Shown one piece after another: positions 44,527 through 53,024 of a stretch of DNA of 64,000 nucleotides; within the stretch, counting starts at the first letter, position 1; every line of letters starts with the position of its first letter. A program made the position numbers and the translations under genes. The DNA comes from UBA3102 sp964413055 (GTDB lineage: Bacteria > Bacillota > Desulfotomaculia > Desulfotomaculales > Pelotomaculaceae): assembly GCA_964413055.1 (NCBI GenBank), contig CAYPRB010000008.1, forward strand, positions 1-64,000, written 5' to 3'. The notes beneath the pieces were generated by a model that saw only the letters and a list, made by a program, of their open reading frames with translations, was not told the DNA's origin and ran no database searches.

Positions 44527-45496
44527 TCTGGCTGATATTATATTGGCCTTAAAGCGCGCAGAGCGTGTGCTAATATGTGGTCATGTCATGCCCGACGGTG
44601 ATTGCCTGGGGTCGGTACTTGCCCTGGGTTTAGCAATGGAAAGACTCGGAAAGAAAGTTACGATGGCTGGTCCCGACCCCGTTCCCGAAATATTTAGTTT
44701 TTTACCGGGAGCAGAGCGGTTTCTGGTTGGCAAACCACCACCAGGTGCATATGACACATTAATTGCTTTGGATTGCCCTTCAAAGAATAGGCTTGGTAAA
44801 TACTACTGTGACATGGTGAATGAAGATTTGGTTATTATCAATATTGATCATCATACGGGTACTGAATCGTTTGGTACGTACACTTACATAGCTCCTCAAG
44901 CCGCAGCGGTAGGGGAGATCATTTTTGATCTATTTAAAATGATGAACATCAAAATTGATCTTGATATTGCTATTTGTCTTTATACGGCGATATTTACCGA
45001 TACAGGCTCATTTAAATATGACAATGTTACGCCGGACACCCACCGCCGGGTGGCTGAACTTTTGGAAATCGGGGTTTCGACAATGCATATAAACACTAAA
45101 GTGCATGAAGAAAAGCCTATGGAAGCCATCCTTCTAATAGGAGCGGCTATAAATACATTGTCCGTCAGTCCTTGCGGAAAAGTCGGTTGGATGGTGGTTA
45201 CCAGGGACATGTTTCATAGAACCGGAGCAGATGATGAACATGCTGAAGGACTGATTAATTATGCCCGCAGTTTAAAGGACGTCGAGGTGGGACTGTTTTT
45301 TCACGAACTTAAACAAGATGAATATAAAATTAGTTTCAGATCAAAAAGCTATGTTAATGTCAACGAATTGGCCGCATTATTTGGCGGGGGCGGACATAGA
45401 CGTGCCGCAGGATGCGTTATGAATGGTGAGTTGAATATGATTAAAGAAAAAATAATCACTGCGGCAGTTTTAGCATCCCGGGGGAGTCCGGAATAA
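44519..45496 (+). CDS. nrnA: DHH-family phosphoesterase (NrnA-type nanoRNase/pAp phosphatase)
   Basis: A 325-residue DHH/DHHA1 phosphoesterase, the NrnA group that degrades very short RNAs and dephosphorylates pAp. Metal motifs: GHVMPDGDCLGS (about 20-31), ALDCPSKNR (about 83-91), NIDHHTG (about 110-116) and FTDTGSFKYDN (about 159-169). The substrate-binding GGGGHRRAAG is near residue 290. It is overlapped by rbfA and ends 1 base before truB, as in many Clostridia. Confidence 0.9.
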   Translation: MASLADIILALKRAERVLICGHVMPDGDCLGSVLALGLAMERLGKKVTMAGPDPVPEIFSFLPGAERFLVGKPPPGAYDTLIALDCPSKNRLGKYYCDMVNEDLVIINIDHHTGTESFGTYTYIAPQAAAVGEIIFDLFKMMNIKIDLDIAICLYTAIFTDTGSFKYDNVTPDTHRRVAELLEIGVSTMHINTKVHEEKPMEAILLIGAAINTLSVSPCGKVGWMVVTRDMFHRTGADDEHAEGLINYARSLKDVEVGLFFHELKQDEYKISFRSKSYVNVNELAALFGGGGHRRAAGCVMNGELNMIKEKIITAAVLASRGSPE

Positions 45497-45497
45497 A

Positions 45498-46421
45498 ATG
45501 AATGGTTTTGTCAATGTTTTAAAACCTCCGGGTATGACTTCCCACGATATTGTTAATTACATCCGGTGTGTGTTTGGCATTAAAAAAGCCGGGCATACGG
45601 GAACCTTGGATCCGGGTGCGGCAGGTGTGCTGGTAGTATGCCTGGGTAATGCCACCCGTTTGGCGCGTTTTTTATTGGATAATGATAAGGAATACCGAAC
45701 CGAAATAACGTTTGGGGTGTCTACTGCTTCAGGTGATTCTTTTGGGGATTGTACGTTTGAAGGAGATGCCTCTCAGCTTACCGAGAATAAAATCAGGGAG
45801 ATACTTCCATTGTTTACGGGAAGAATTGAACAGGTTCCTCCCATGACGTCCGCCTTAAAAGTAAAGGGTAAGAAACTTTACGAGCTAGCCAGGTCCGGCC
45901 GGGTAATTGAACGGCCGGCACGGAAAATAAATATATCCAGACTGGAATTTGTTTGGGGGACAGGCTGGGGTGGTCCGCGTCCCAGGGCCCTCTTGCAACT
46001 GGTTTGCTCTAAAGGGACATACGTTCGTTCTGTTTGTACGGACATCGGCAAGTACCTGGGTTGTGGAGCCTATATGTCTTTTTTGGTGCGCACCAGGGTG
46101 GGAAAATTTGAAATTTCCAATTCCAAAACACTGGAACAATTAAGTTCAGCTGCTGATGACGGAAAAATTGCGCGCGCGGTTGCTAACGTAGAAGAAGTAT
46201 TTTCAGAGTTACCGGCAGTAACAGTAAAAAACGGGGCGGTATCTGCAGTTCTTTCCGGTTCCAAGCTGTATCTTCCGGGTGTGATTCAGATGCCGGAAGG
46301 TTTGAATGAAGGTGCCGCAGTGCGTCTTGTCCGGTCGGGAAAACTTTTAGCGGTCGCAGTTACTGCCGTTGATCCAGAAAATAATGAACGCATACTTTTT
46401 AAACCGGTTTGGGTTAGATAA
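45498..46421 (+). CDS. truB: tRNA pseudouridine(55) synthase TruB
   Basis: A 307-residue pseudouridine synthase acting on U55 in the T-loop. GFVNVLKPPGMTSHDIV (3-19), the catalytic aspartate in HTGTLDPGAAGVLVV (about 33-47), and CSKGTYVRSVCTDIGKYLG (about 170-188) are present, followed by a PUA-like C-terminal domain. It is packed against nrnA with no gap for a promoter. Confidence 0.95.
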   Translation: MNGFVNVLKPPGMTSHDIVNYIRCVFGIKKAGHTGTLDPGAAGVLVVCLGNATRLARFLLDNDKEYRTEITFGVSTASGDSFGDCTFEGDASQLTENKIREILPLFTGRIEQVPPMTSALKVKGKKLYELARSGRVIERPARKINISRLEFVWGTGWGGPRPRALLQLVCSKGTYVRSVCTDIGKYLGCGAYMSFLVRTRVGKFEISNSKTLEQLSSAADDGKIARAVANVEEVFSELPAVTVKNGAVSAVLSGSKLYLPGVIQMPEGLNEGAAVRLVRSGKLLAVAVTAVDPENNERILFKPVWVR

Positions 46422-46498
46422 ATTCAGTATTTTACCGGATTTTTATAAAATAATTGTTTACAGGTAGTTTTTCAGCGTGAGTGTAGGGGGGCTAAAAT

Positions 46499-47458
46499 AT
46501 GTATATCAATCACGAATGGCGTGGTCTCAAAAATAAATACAAAGATATGGTTGTCGGCCTGGGTAATTTTGACGGGGTACATGTTGGCCACCAAAAATTA
46601 ATTTCAGAATTGGTTATAATAGCCGAAATGAACAGAAGCACACCGGTAGTATTTACTTTTAATCCACATCCCCTGGAAGTCCTGAAACCCGGTAAAAGCC
46701 CCCCGCTTCTCTTATCACAGTCAGCCAAGCAAGAGTTGATTGCTGAATTAGGGGTGGAAGTACTGCTTCAAGTACCGTTCGACCTTGAATTTGCTAGTCA
46801 AACACCGGAAAATTTTATTAAGAAGGTTTTGCATGATGAAATGGGGGCCAGGGGAATAGTAGTAGGTTATAACTATACTTTTGGATATCTTGGTAGGGGT
46901 ACGCCGGTTTTGATGCAAAAATTAGCTCCTATTTACCAATATGATATCAAGATATTACCACCGGTTATGGTTGAAGGTCAGGTAGTAAGCAGCACCTTAA
47001 TCAGAAGCTTGGTGTTAGCGGGTAAAGTTAAAGAAGCAGCTAAATTTTTGGGATACCATCCTTTTGTGGAAGGACAGGTAGTAACCGGAAAAAGACGTGG
47101 GGGCAGTGCGCTTGGTTTTCCTACCGCCAACCTCAATATAGATGAGAATCTTTTAGTTCCCGCTAATGGAGTCTACCTGGCCAGGGTATATATTGACGGC
47201 GAAAACTATTTAGGTCTGGCTAATATTGGTATTAAACCGACTTTTCATGATAAGACAAGAAATGTTGAAGTTCATTTAATTGATTTTAAACGCGACCTTT
47301 ATGGAAAAAATATAAAAGTAAGTTTTACTAAAAAATTGAGGGAAGAGAAAAAGTTTAACACAATACCGGATCTAATAAAACAAATCGAAAAAGACATTTC
47401 CCAAGCCAGGGCGGAATGGTTTGAAGTAGAGCATAAAAAGGGTCAGGGGTCAATATAA
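46499..47458 (+). CDS. ribF: Bifunctional riboflavin kinase/FAD synthetase
   Basis: A 319-residue enzyme that makes FMN and FAD. The N-terminal nucleotidyltransferase domain has GLGNFDGVHVGHQKLI (about 20-35) and SSTLIRSLVLAGKVKEAAKFLG (about 162-183). The C-terminal riboflavin kinase domain has GKRRGGSALGFPTANL (about 198-213). A GGGGGG-rich ribosome site precedes ATG 46499, 77 bases after truB. Confidence 0.95.
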   Translation: MYINHEWRGLKNKYKDMVVGLGNFDGVHVGHQKLISELVIIAEMNRSTPVVFTFNPHPLEVLKPGKSPPLLLSQSAKQELIAELGVEVLLQVPFDLEFASQTPENFIKKVLHDEMGARGIVVGYNYTFGYLGRGTPVLMQKLAPIYQYDIKILPPVMVEGQVVSSTLIRSLVLAGKVKEAAKFLGYHPFVEGQVVTGKRRGGSALGFPTANLNIDENLLVPANGVYLARVYIDGENYLGLANIGIKPTFHDKTRNVEVHLIDFKRDLYGKNIKVSFTKKLREEKKFNTIPDLIKQIEKDISQARAEWFEVEHKKGQGSI

Positions 47459-47474
47459 TTTTAATTAGGCAACG

Positions 47475-47504
47475 TTTACATCAGTAGCAGTTTTATGCTA
47501 AAAT
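47475..47504 (+). promoter_or_regulatory. Putative vegetative promoter of the small gene pair before rpsO
   Basis: TTTACA (47475-47480), 18 bases, TAAAAT (47499-47504), with TG at the extended -10 position. It lies 84 bases upstream of the 75-residue gene. Confidence 0.55.
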
Positions 47505-47587
47505 GAATCCGTTAAAAGTCCCGTATGAAAAGGTTCCCTCGGCTCATAATTTCAAAGGTCTTTCCGTAGAGAAAGGAGAAATTAATC

Positions 47588-47815
47588 TTGGGTGCTCCCA
47601 GGTTTGATTCACCCGAAGAGGATATTAAAAAATGGCTGAACCATATCGCCATGATTTGCCTAAGTGAAGAATTTCAGTCTTTGAAAAAAGAGCTTGAAAC
47701 TATTTATCACCAGGCGAATGTTGAGAATGTCCGGTTAACGGCCTTTCAGGATGCCCTGTATGCTTTCCTGAGTCAGGGAAAAGACGAACAAACTTATCAT
47801 ATAAAGGCATATTAA
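47588..47815 (+). CDS. Unknown 75-residue protein
   Basis: I do not recognise this protein. It is 75 residues, mostly helical and acidic, with SPEEDIKKWLNHIAMICLSE (about 8-27) and an amphipathic helix EFQSLKKELETIYHQ (about 28-42); no membrane segment, signal or metal motif. The TTG start at 47588 has AAAGGAG upstream. It has its own promoter and lies 18 bases before a second small gene; the pair sits between ribF and rpsO, where other Firmicutes usually have nothing. An antitoxin-like or regulatory role is possible but not shown. Confidence 0.6.
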   Translation: MGAPRFDSPEEDIKKWLNHIAMICLSEEFQSLKKELETIYHQANVENVRLTAFQDALYAFLSQGKDEQTYHIKAY

Positions 47816-47832
47816 ATTTAAAGGTTAATAAA

Positions 47833-48054
47833 GTGAAGGTATTCATTACTGAACATGCCAGAAAACGTTTACGGGACCTTAGGCAGGAAAAAATCACCGT
47901 ACCGGATGTTGTAAGTGCTGCCGGTGGTATTCCCGGTCAAATTCCTACTGCTACCCGGTTTCGTGGTTTCTTTGCTAAATCAGGGCGGGTGTTTGATATA
48001 GTAGCCAAGGATATACCAAGTGGACGTTTGGTAATAACTATCATTGGGAAATAA
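47833..48054 (+). CDS. Small DUF4258-like protein
   Basis: A 73-residue protein with ITEHARKRLRDLRQEKITVPDVV (about 5-27) followed by three predicted strands (RFRGFFAK, RVFDIVAKDI, RLVITIIG). The His-x3-R start, helix and beta-sheet pattern resembles DUF4258/BrnT-like small proteins, a RelE-like group, though this is by eye. The start is GTG 47833 with AAGGTT upstream. It follows the 75-residue gene closely, in the layout of a two-gene cassette. Whether it has RNase activity is unknown. Confidence 0.6.
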   Translation: MKVFITEHARKRLRDLRQEKITVPDVVSAAGGIPGQIPTATRFRGFFAKSGRVFDIVAKDIPSGRLVITIIGK

Positions 48055-48064
48055 AATGTTGGAA

Positions 48065-48110
48065 CTGCAGGCTAGGGAATACGTTCTCCGGCGATTAGCT
48101 TGGCTTGCAG
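48065..48110 (+). promoter_or_regulatory. Structured leader of rpsO, possible S15 autoregulation site
   Basis: CTGCAGGC (48065-48072) pairs with GCTTGCAG (48103-48110) apart from one G/T pair, with an inner GCTA/TTAGC pairing and a GGGAA/TTCTCC hairpin. It ends 29 bases before rpsO. S15 leaders in many bacteria fold and bind S15; that is inference here. Confidence 0.4.
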
Positions 48111-48139
48111 CGATTATGTTTAAGAGGAGGTGAGTACAT

Positions 48140-48409
48140 ATGGCCTTGACTTCCGGGCAAAAGCAGGATGTTATATCAAAGTACAGGCTGCATGAAAACG
48201 ACACCGGTTCTCCTGAAGTTCAAGTGGCTATATTAACAGAAAGAATAAATACCCTTACTGAGCACTTGAAACTTCATAAAAGTGACCATCATTCCCGGCG
48301 TGGTTTATTAAAGATGGTTGGGCAAAGAAGGGCATTGCTTAATTATTTAAGGGACCGCCACTTTGAACGGTATCGTTCAATAATTGAAAAACTTGGTTTG
48401 AGAAAATAA
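48140..48409 (+). CDS. rpsO: 30S ribosomal protein S15
   Basis: An 89-residue S15, the usual length. KYRLHENDTGSPEVQVAILTERI (about 15-37), LTEHLKLHKSDHHSRRGLL (about 40-58) and RRALLNYLRDRHFERYRSIIEKLGLRK (about 63-89) match throughout. GAGGAGGTGAG precedes the ATG. A terminator separates it from pnp. Confidence 0.97.
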   Translation: MALTSGQKQDVISKYRLHENDTGSPEVQVAILTERINTLTEHLKLHKSDHHSRRGLLKMVGQRRALLNYLRDRHFERYRSIIEKLGLRK

Positions 48410-48420
48410 TACTATGCCTG

Positions 48421-48446
48421 GAAGCGGGGTTAGCCCGCTTCTTTGT
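48421..48446 (+). terminator. Terminator between rpsO and pnp
   Basis: GAAGCGGG (48421-48428) and CCCGCTTC (48434-48441), perfect 8-bp stem with 5-base loop, followed by TTTGT. Confidence 0.7.
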
Positions 48447-48518
48447 CATGTTGGGGACCGACGTATTTTTTATCATTCAAGAAGGAAATAATATTTATAT
48501 ATAGAAGTTATCATAATT

Positions 48519-48527
48519 TGCTAAAAT
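48519..48527 (+). promoter_or_regulatory. Extended -10 promoter of pnp
   Basis: TGCTAAAAT (48519-48527) is an extended -10, about 30 bases before pnp. An AT-rich region takes the place of a clear -35. Confidence 0.4.
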
Positions 48528-48557
48528 GCACATTACTTTAGGAGGTAATGCCTTTAA

Positions 48558-50762
48558 ATGTATCCATATCCAGTTTTAAAAAGAGAAATCAACATCGGCG
48601 GCAGGCCAATGAGCATTGAGACGGGAAGGTTGGCCAAACAGGCTGGAGGAGCGGTTTTTGTCAGGTATGGCGAAACGGCGGTATTAGTTACGGCTACTGT
48701 TTCTTCCCATATCAGGGCTGGACTTGACTTTTTTCCGTTAACGGTTGATTATGAGGAAAGATTTTATGCCGTGGGCAAAATTCCTGGTGGTTTTATAAAA
48801 CGTGAAAGCCGACCCAGTGAAAAGGCGGTTGTCTCGGCAAGGCTGATTGATAGGACGATCCGGCCGCTATTTCCCAAAGAAATGCGTAATGAAGTCCAGG
48901 TTATTGCAACTGTTATGTCGGTAGATCAAGACCATGCTCCTGAAATAGCAGCGATGATCGGAGCTTCAGCGGCACTGCATATTTCTGAAATTCCACTAAT
49001 GTTTCCTATAGGCGGAGTTATAGTTGGTAATATCGACGGAGAATTTATAATCAACCCGGTATTAAACCAGTCTGAAAAAAGTGATGTACACATGGTGGTG
49101 ACAGGAACGAAAGATGCGGTAATGATGGTGGAAGCTGGTGCGAAAGAGGTGTCGGAAGAGGTAATTCTCGAGGCGATTAGTTGTGGCCAAAAAGTGATTA
49201 CGAATATCGTGGATTTTGTTGAAGATTTTCGTGCCGAGGCCTTGCGTATGGGTTTAGCCAAAGAGAAGATGGTAATTGATGTTGCCGAACCTGCACCTGA
49301 AATGACTGAAGCAGTTACCAATTATGCTGTTGAAAAGTTGGATGCGGCACTTCACAAATGTGCCGGTGAAAAGCTTTCCAAGCTATCCCGGGATACTTAC
49401 CTTAGCGAAATAAAAACAGAAATCTTAGAGAAATTTTTGGAGGATTATCCGGAAGAAGAAGGGGTACTAAAAAAAATTATTAACTCGGAAGAAAAAAAAT
49501 TGATGCGTAAGATGATTTCTGATGAAAACCAGCGCATCGATGGCCGGGCTTTAGATGAAGTCCGTCCTATAACGGTTGAAGTAGGAGTATTACCCAGTCC
49601 ACATGGTTCGTCGGTCTTTACCCGGGGGCAAACCCAAATTCTTTCAGTAGTTACTTTGGGCACAGTTTCTGAAGAACAAATACTGGATGGCTTGGGTGTT
49701 GAAGAATCCAAGCGTTTTTTGCATCATTACAACTTCCCACCATACAGTACCGGTGAAACTAAGCCCATGCGTTCTCCTGCCCGCCGTGAAATCGGTCACG
49801 GTGCTCTGGCAGAACGGGCGCTGTCAGTGGTAATACCCACCGAAGAGGAGTTTCCTTATACTATTCGTATTGTATCGGAAGCGCTGGAATCAAACGGATC
49901 CACATCGATGGGCAGTGTATGTGCCAGCAGCATGGCTCTGATGGATGCCGGCATTCCTATCAGTGCTCCGGTTTCCGGAATTGCTATGGGTTTAATCAAA
50001 GAAGAAGATAGTGTTATAGTTTTGACTGATATTCAGGGGTTTGAGGACCAACTGGGAGATATGGATTTTAAGGTTGCCGGGACGGCTAAAGGGATTACTG
50101 CTATACAGATGGATATCAAGATATTTGGAATCACCGGGGAAGTGTTTAAACGTGCTCTGGCCCAGGCCTACGACGGCAGAATGTATATTTTGGATAAAAT
50201 GCTCCGGGTGCTTCCCGAGTCCAGACCGGATTTATCTCCCAATGCACCGAGAATCATCCATACTATTATCGACCCGGAAAAAATCCGTGACGTAATCGGA
50301 CCGGGAGGTAAGATTATTAAGAAGATTATTGATGAAACCGGTGTTGATATTGATATTGAAGATGACGGCCGGGTGTTTATAGCTGCCGTAAATCAAGATA
50401 ATGGTAAGCGAGCCCTGGAAATTGTTCAAAACCTGGTAAAAGATGTGCATACCGGTGAAATCTATAATGGTAGGGTTACCAGGGTAACAGACTTTGGTTG
50501 TTTTGTCGAAGTTATTCCCGGGGTGTTCGGGCTACCGGGTAAAGAAGGCTTGGTGCACATTTCTCAACTGGCACACTACCGGGTAAACAAAGTCGAGGAT
50601 GTGGTAAAAGAAGGAGATTATGTCATGGTAAAAGTAATTGGCTATGATAATCAGGGCCGCTTGAAGCTTTCCAAAAAAGAAACCATGCCTTATCCTGAAA
50701 AAAAGGGGGACAAGAATGATAACTATCGTCCTCCCAGACGAAAGAACAGTATCCGCAAATAG
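48558..50762 (+). CDS. pnp: Polyribonucleotide nucleotidyltransferase (PNPase)
   Basis: A 734-residue phosphorolytic 3'-5' exoribonuclease. Two RNase PH domains (about 5-210 and 310-545) flank a helical domain; the catalytic second core shows TRGQTQILSVVTLG (about 355-368), GSTSMGSVCASSMALMDAG (about 450-468) and IQMDIK. A KH domain with VIGPGGKIIKKIIDETGVDIDI (about 576-597) and an S1 domain (about 630-700) follow. The ribosome site is TAGGAGGT. Expected to work with RNase J, encoded at the end of the window. Confidence 0.97.
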   Translation: MYPYPVLKREINIGGRPMSIETGRLAKQAGGAVFVRYGETAVLVTATVSSHIRAGLDFFPLTVDYEERFYAVGKIPGGFIKRESRPSEKAVVSARLIDRTIRPLFPKEMRNEVQVIATVMSVDQDHAPEIAAMIGASAALHISEIPLMFPIGGVIVGNIDGEFIINPVLNQSEKSDVHMVVTGTKDAVMMVEAGAKEVSEEVILEAISCGQKVITNIVDFVEDFRAEALRMGLAKEKMVIDVAEPAPEMTEAVTNYAVEKLDAALHKCAGEKLSKLSRDTYLSEIKTEILEKFLEDYPEEEGVLKKIINSEEKKLMRKMISDENQRIDGRALDEVRPITVEVGVLPSPHGSSVFTRGQTQILSVVTLGTVSEEQILDGLGVEESKRFLHHYNFPPYSTGETKPMRSPARREIGHGALAERALSVVIPTEEEFPYTIRIVSEALESNGSTSMGSVCASSMALMDAGIPISAPVSGIAMGLIKEEDSVIVLTDIQGFEDQLGDMDFKVAGTAKGITAIQMDIKIFGITGEVFKRALAQAYDGRMYILDKMLRVLPESRPDLSPNAPRIIHTIIDPEKIRDVIGPGGKIIKKIIDETGVDIDIEDDGRVFIAAVNQDNGKRALEIVQNLVKDVHTGEIYNGRVTRVTDFGCFVEVIPGVFGLPGKEGLVHISQLAHYRVNKVEDVVKEGDYVMVKVIGYDNQGRLKLSKKETMPYPEKKGDKNDNYRPPRRKNSIRK

Positions 50763-50823
50763 ACCAAATCATAGACTTCTCCCGTACTTTTTATAAAATG
50801 CGGGAGAGTCAAAACTGTTAAAC

Positions 50824-50848
50824 AAACCTCGCAAAAGAGGTTTTTTTA
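50824..50848 (+). terminator. Rho-independent terminator of pnp
   Basis: AAACCTC (50824-50830) and GAGGTTT (50837-50843) with a GCAAAA loop, followed by TTTT. A second hairpin without a T-run (CTCCCG near 50779-50784 with CGGGAG at 50801-50806) lies just before it and may stabilise the 3' end. Confidence 0.75.
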
Positions 50849-50855
50849 TTTATAA

Positions 50856-50882
50856 ATAATTAACCGCCCTGCCTCATAGAAT
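50856..50882 (+). promoter_or_regulatory. Sigma-E-like sporulation promoter of the PdaB-like gene
   Basis: ATA (50856-50858), 16 bases, CATAGAAT (50875-50882). The mother-cell sigma E pattern is ATA-N16-CATACANT; only one -10 base differs. It is 29 bases before the gene, right after the pnp terminator. Confidence 0.4.
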
Positions 50883-50911
50883 TTTATAGGTGTTATGAGG
50901 GGGGAAGGTCA

Positions 50912-51646
50912 TTGAAGCTAATTACCATCTTCAACATCAAAAAAAAGATTAAATTTATTTTAGTATTTTTTTTATTAATTTTTATTTTGTCAAATTATTT
51001 TATTAAACCATGGGACAATTCCGTTGATTTAACTGCAGCACCTATCTACCAGGGGAATGCTAAGGAAAAGATAATAGCACTGACCTTTAATGTTGTTTGG
51101 GGGGAGGAATATATTCCGCAAATCATGGAATCTTTAGAAGAAAATGATGTCCAGGCGACATTTTTTATTGGAGGACAATGGGCGGAAAATTTTCCGGAAC
51201 TTGTCCGCGAGATTGCGCGTGCCGGACATGGAATAGGTAATCATGGTTATTCACATCCCCATCCGGATCGAATATCTCTGGCCGCTAATATTAATGAAAT
51301 TAAACAAGCGGAAAATGTCATAACCGGTATTACCGGGACAAAACCGGTACTATTTGCTCCACCGTACGGTGAAAGGGGAGATGTGGTTTTAAAAGCCGCA
51401 GAAGAAACCGGATATAAAACCATTTTATGGAGTATAGATACGATAGATTGGCAACGTCCGGACCCGTCAATCATATTAAACCGGGTGCTTACAAATGCTC
51501 ACAATGGAGCCATAGTATTGATGCATCCTACCGCGCCGACAGTTCATGCCCTGCCGCAAATAGTCACAGAATTGAAAAAGCAGGGTTTTGAATTGGTAAA
51601 AGTATCCATTATGCTTGCCGGGTTAAAGACAAAATCACTACCTTAA
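50912..51646 (+). CDS. pdaB: Polysaccharide deacetylase family protein, PdaB-like
   Basis: A 244-residue protein with an N-terminal membrane anchor (about 13-30) and a NodB-type domain. The zinc histidines are present in NHGYSHPHPD (His111 and His115), as are FAPPYGERG (about 149-157) and LMHP (about 204-207). The usual catalytic aspartate of the TFDD/TFDxxWG motif is replaced: the sequence reads ALTFNVVWGEEY with Asn60. PdaB relatives act on spore peptidoglycan. The Asn may weaken or change the activity. TTG start at 50912 follows GGGGGGAAGG. Confidence 0.82.
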   Translation: MKLITIFNIKKKIKFILVFFLLIFILSNYFIKPWDNSVDLTAAPIYQGNAKEKIIALTFNVVWGEEYIPQIMESLEENDVQATFFIGGQWAENFPELVREIARAGHGIGNHGYSHPHPDRISLAANINEIKQAENVITGITGTKPVLFAPPYGERGDVVLKAAEETGYKTILWSIDTIDWQRPDPSIILNRVLTNAHNGAIVLMHPTAPTVHALPQIVTELKKQGFELVKVSIMLAGLKTKSLP

Positions 51647-51728
51647 TCTACGGGGAATCGTTTTAGTTATGTTAATAATTAATATAAAAAGTGGGGAACC
51701 TGGTTAGAGAAAAAGGAAGTGGTTTAAA

Positions 51729-52898
51729 GTGAAATGCAAATTTAAAGTTATGAGTTTTTTACTTCGAGGGTTTGTTTTTACTATCCTTTTGACAGTTACT
51801 GCTAATATTGTACCCGCTCACGGTGGTATGCCTGACGTTCCCGCCGTGACAGCCAAAGCCGCCATATTGATGGATGCAAAAACCGGCCAGGTTATTTATG
51901 ATAAAAATGGGGAACAGAGGAGGCCGCCGGCCAGTACAACCAAAATTATGACCGCACTATTGGCTCTTGAAGGAGGAGACTTGCAGCAAGAAGTAACCGT
52001 TAGCCCTAGAGCCGCTTTGGTCGGGGAGGCCAGTCTGGATCTTCTGCCGGAAGAAAAGCTGAGCCTGGAAGATTTAATTTACGGTGCCATGCTTAAATCG
52101 GGAAATGACGCTTGTGTTGCAATTGCCGAACATATTGCCGGTACGGAAGCGAACTTCGTTCTAATGATGAATCAAAAGGCTAAATTAATCGGTGCAATAA
52201 ATACCAATTTCATAAACACTAACGGTCTTCCTGCCAAGAACCATTACACGACCACACGTGATTTGGCTTTAATTACCCGTTATGCTTTAAAAAATTCGAC
52301 TTTTAAAAAGATTGTCGGCACTCGAAGCAAAGTAATTGGGACGCAAAACAAGCATTATTTAAATAATACCAACCGTCTGTTATGGAGCTGTTCCTGGGTG
52401 GACGGTGTAAAGACCGGTACTACCAATGAAGCGGGGAACTGTTTAGTGGCTTCAGCTACCAGAGAAGGCCGGCAGTTAATCAGCGTTGTGTTTCACAGTA
52501 CTGATCGCTGGCAAGATTCAATTAAACTTTTAAATTACGGGTTTGAAGGTTTTGAGTATGTCCGGTTATTAAGAAAGGGCGAGTTTTTTGATACCATCAA
52601 GGTTAAAGAAGGCCGGGGCCAAGAAATTGGAGCCGTGGTATCTTCCGAAATAGGTGTAGTAAGTAAAAAAAATCAGCCGGATGAATTGGAAAAAATTGTT
52701 GAAATAAACCACGACTTGAAGGCACCGGTTTATAAAGGCCAAAGGGTTGGGCGGATCACGGTTCTGGCAGGCGGGAAAGTGGTGGGGAGCGTTGATTTAA
52801 TTTCCGACCGGGATATAAAAGCAATGCACCCGTTAAATATATTTTTAAAATTATTTAACGTCAGTTGTAATAATACTCCGGGGTTAAAAACGCAGTAA
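51729..52898 (+). CDS. dacF: D-alanyl-D-alanine carboxypeptidase (DacF-like)
   Basis: A 389-residue penicillin-binding protein of the S11 family that trims peptidoglycan stem peptides. It has a signal peptide (about 1-30, with a possible cleavage after PAHG), and the active-site motifs SxxK (Ser69-Lys72), SGN (124-126) and KTG (228-230). The C-terminal beta domain (about 285-370) and an amphipathic end would hold it to the membrane. DacF-type enzymes shape the spore cortex, but vegetative DacA-type function cannot be ruled out. Confidence 0.88.
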   Translation: MKCKFKVMSFLLRGFVFTILLTVTANIVPAHGGMPDVPAVTAKAAILMDAKTGQVIYDKNGEQRRPPASTTKIMTALLALEGGDLQQEVTVSPRAALVGEASLDLLPEEKLSLEDLIYGAMLKSGNDACVAIAEHIAGTEANFVLMMNQKAKLIGAINTNFINTNGLPAKNHYTTTRDLALITRYALKNSTFKKIVGTRSKVIGTQNKHYLNNTNRLLWSCSWVDGVKTGTTNEAGNCLVASATREGRQLISVVFHSTDRWQDSIKLLNYGFEGFEYVRLLRKGEFFDTIKVKEGRGQEIGAVVSSEIGVVSKKNQPDELEKIVEINHDLKAPVYKGQRVGRITVLAGGKVVGSVDLISDRDIKAMHPLNIFLKLFNVSCNNTPGLKTQ

Positions 52899-53024
52899 TA
52901 AGCAGCATCATTACTTAACAAACTGATTATTATCCAAAATGAAAGATTTGAATGGATTATACGTAGAGGAATCACATGTCTGCTTAACGAATAATTAAGT
53001 ATGGTATTTGAGGAGGAATTTTAA

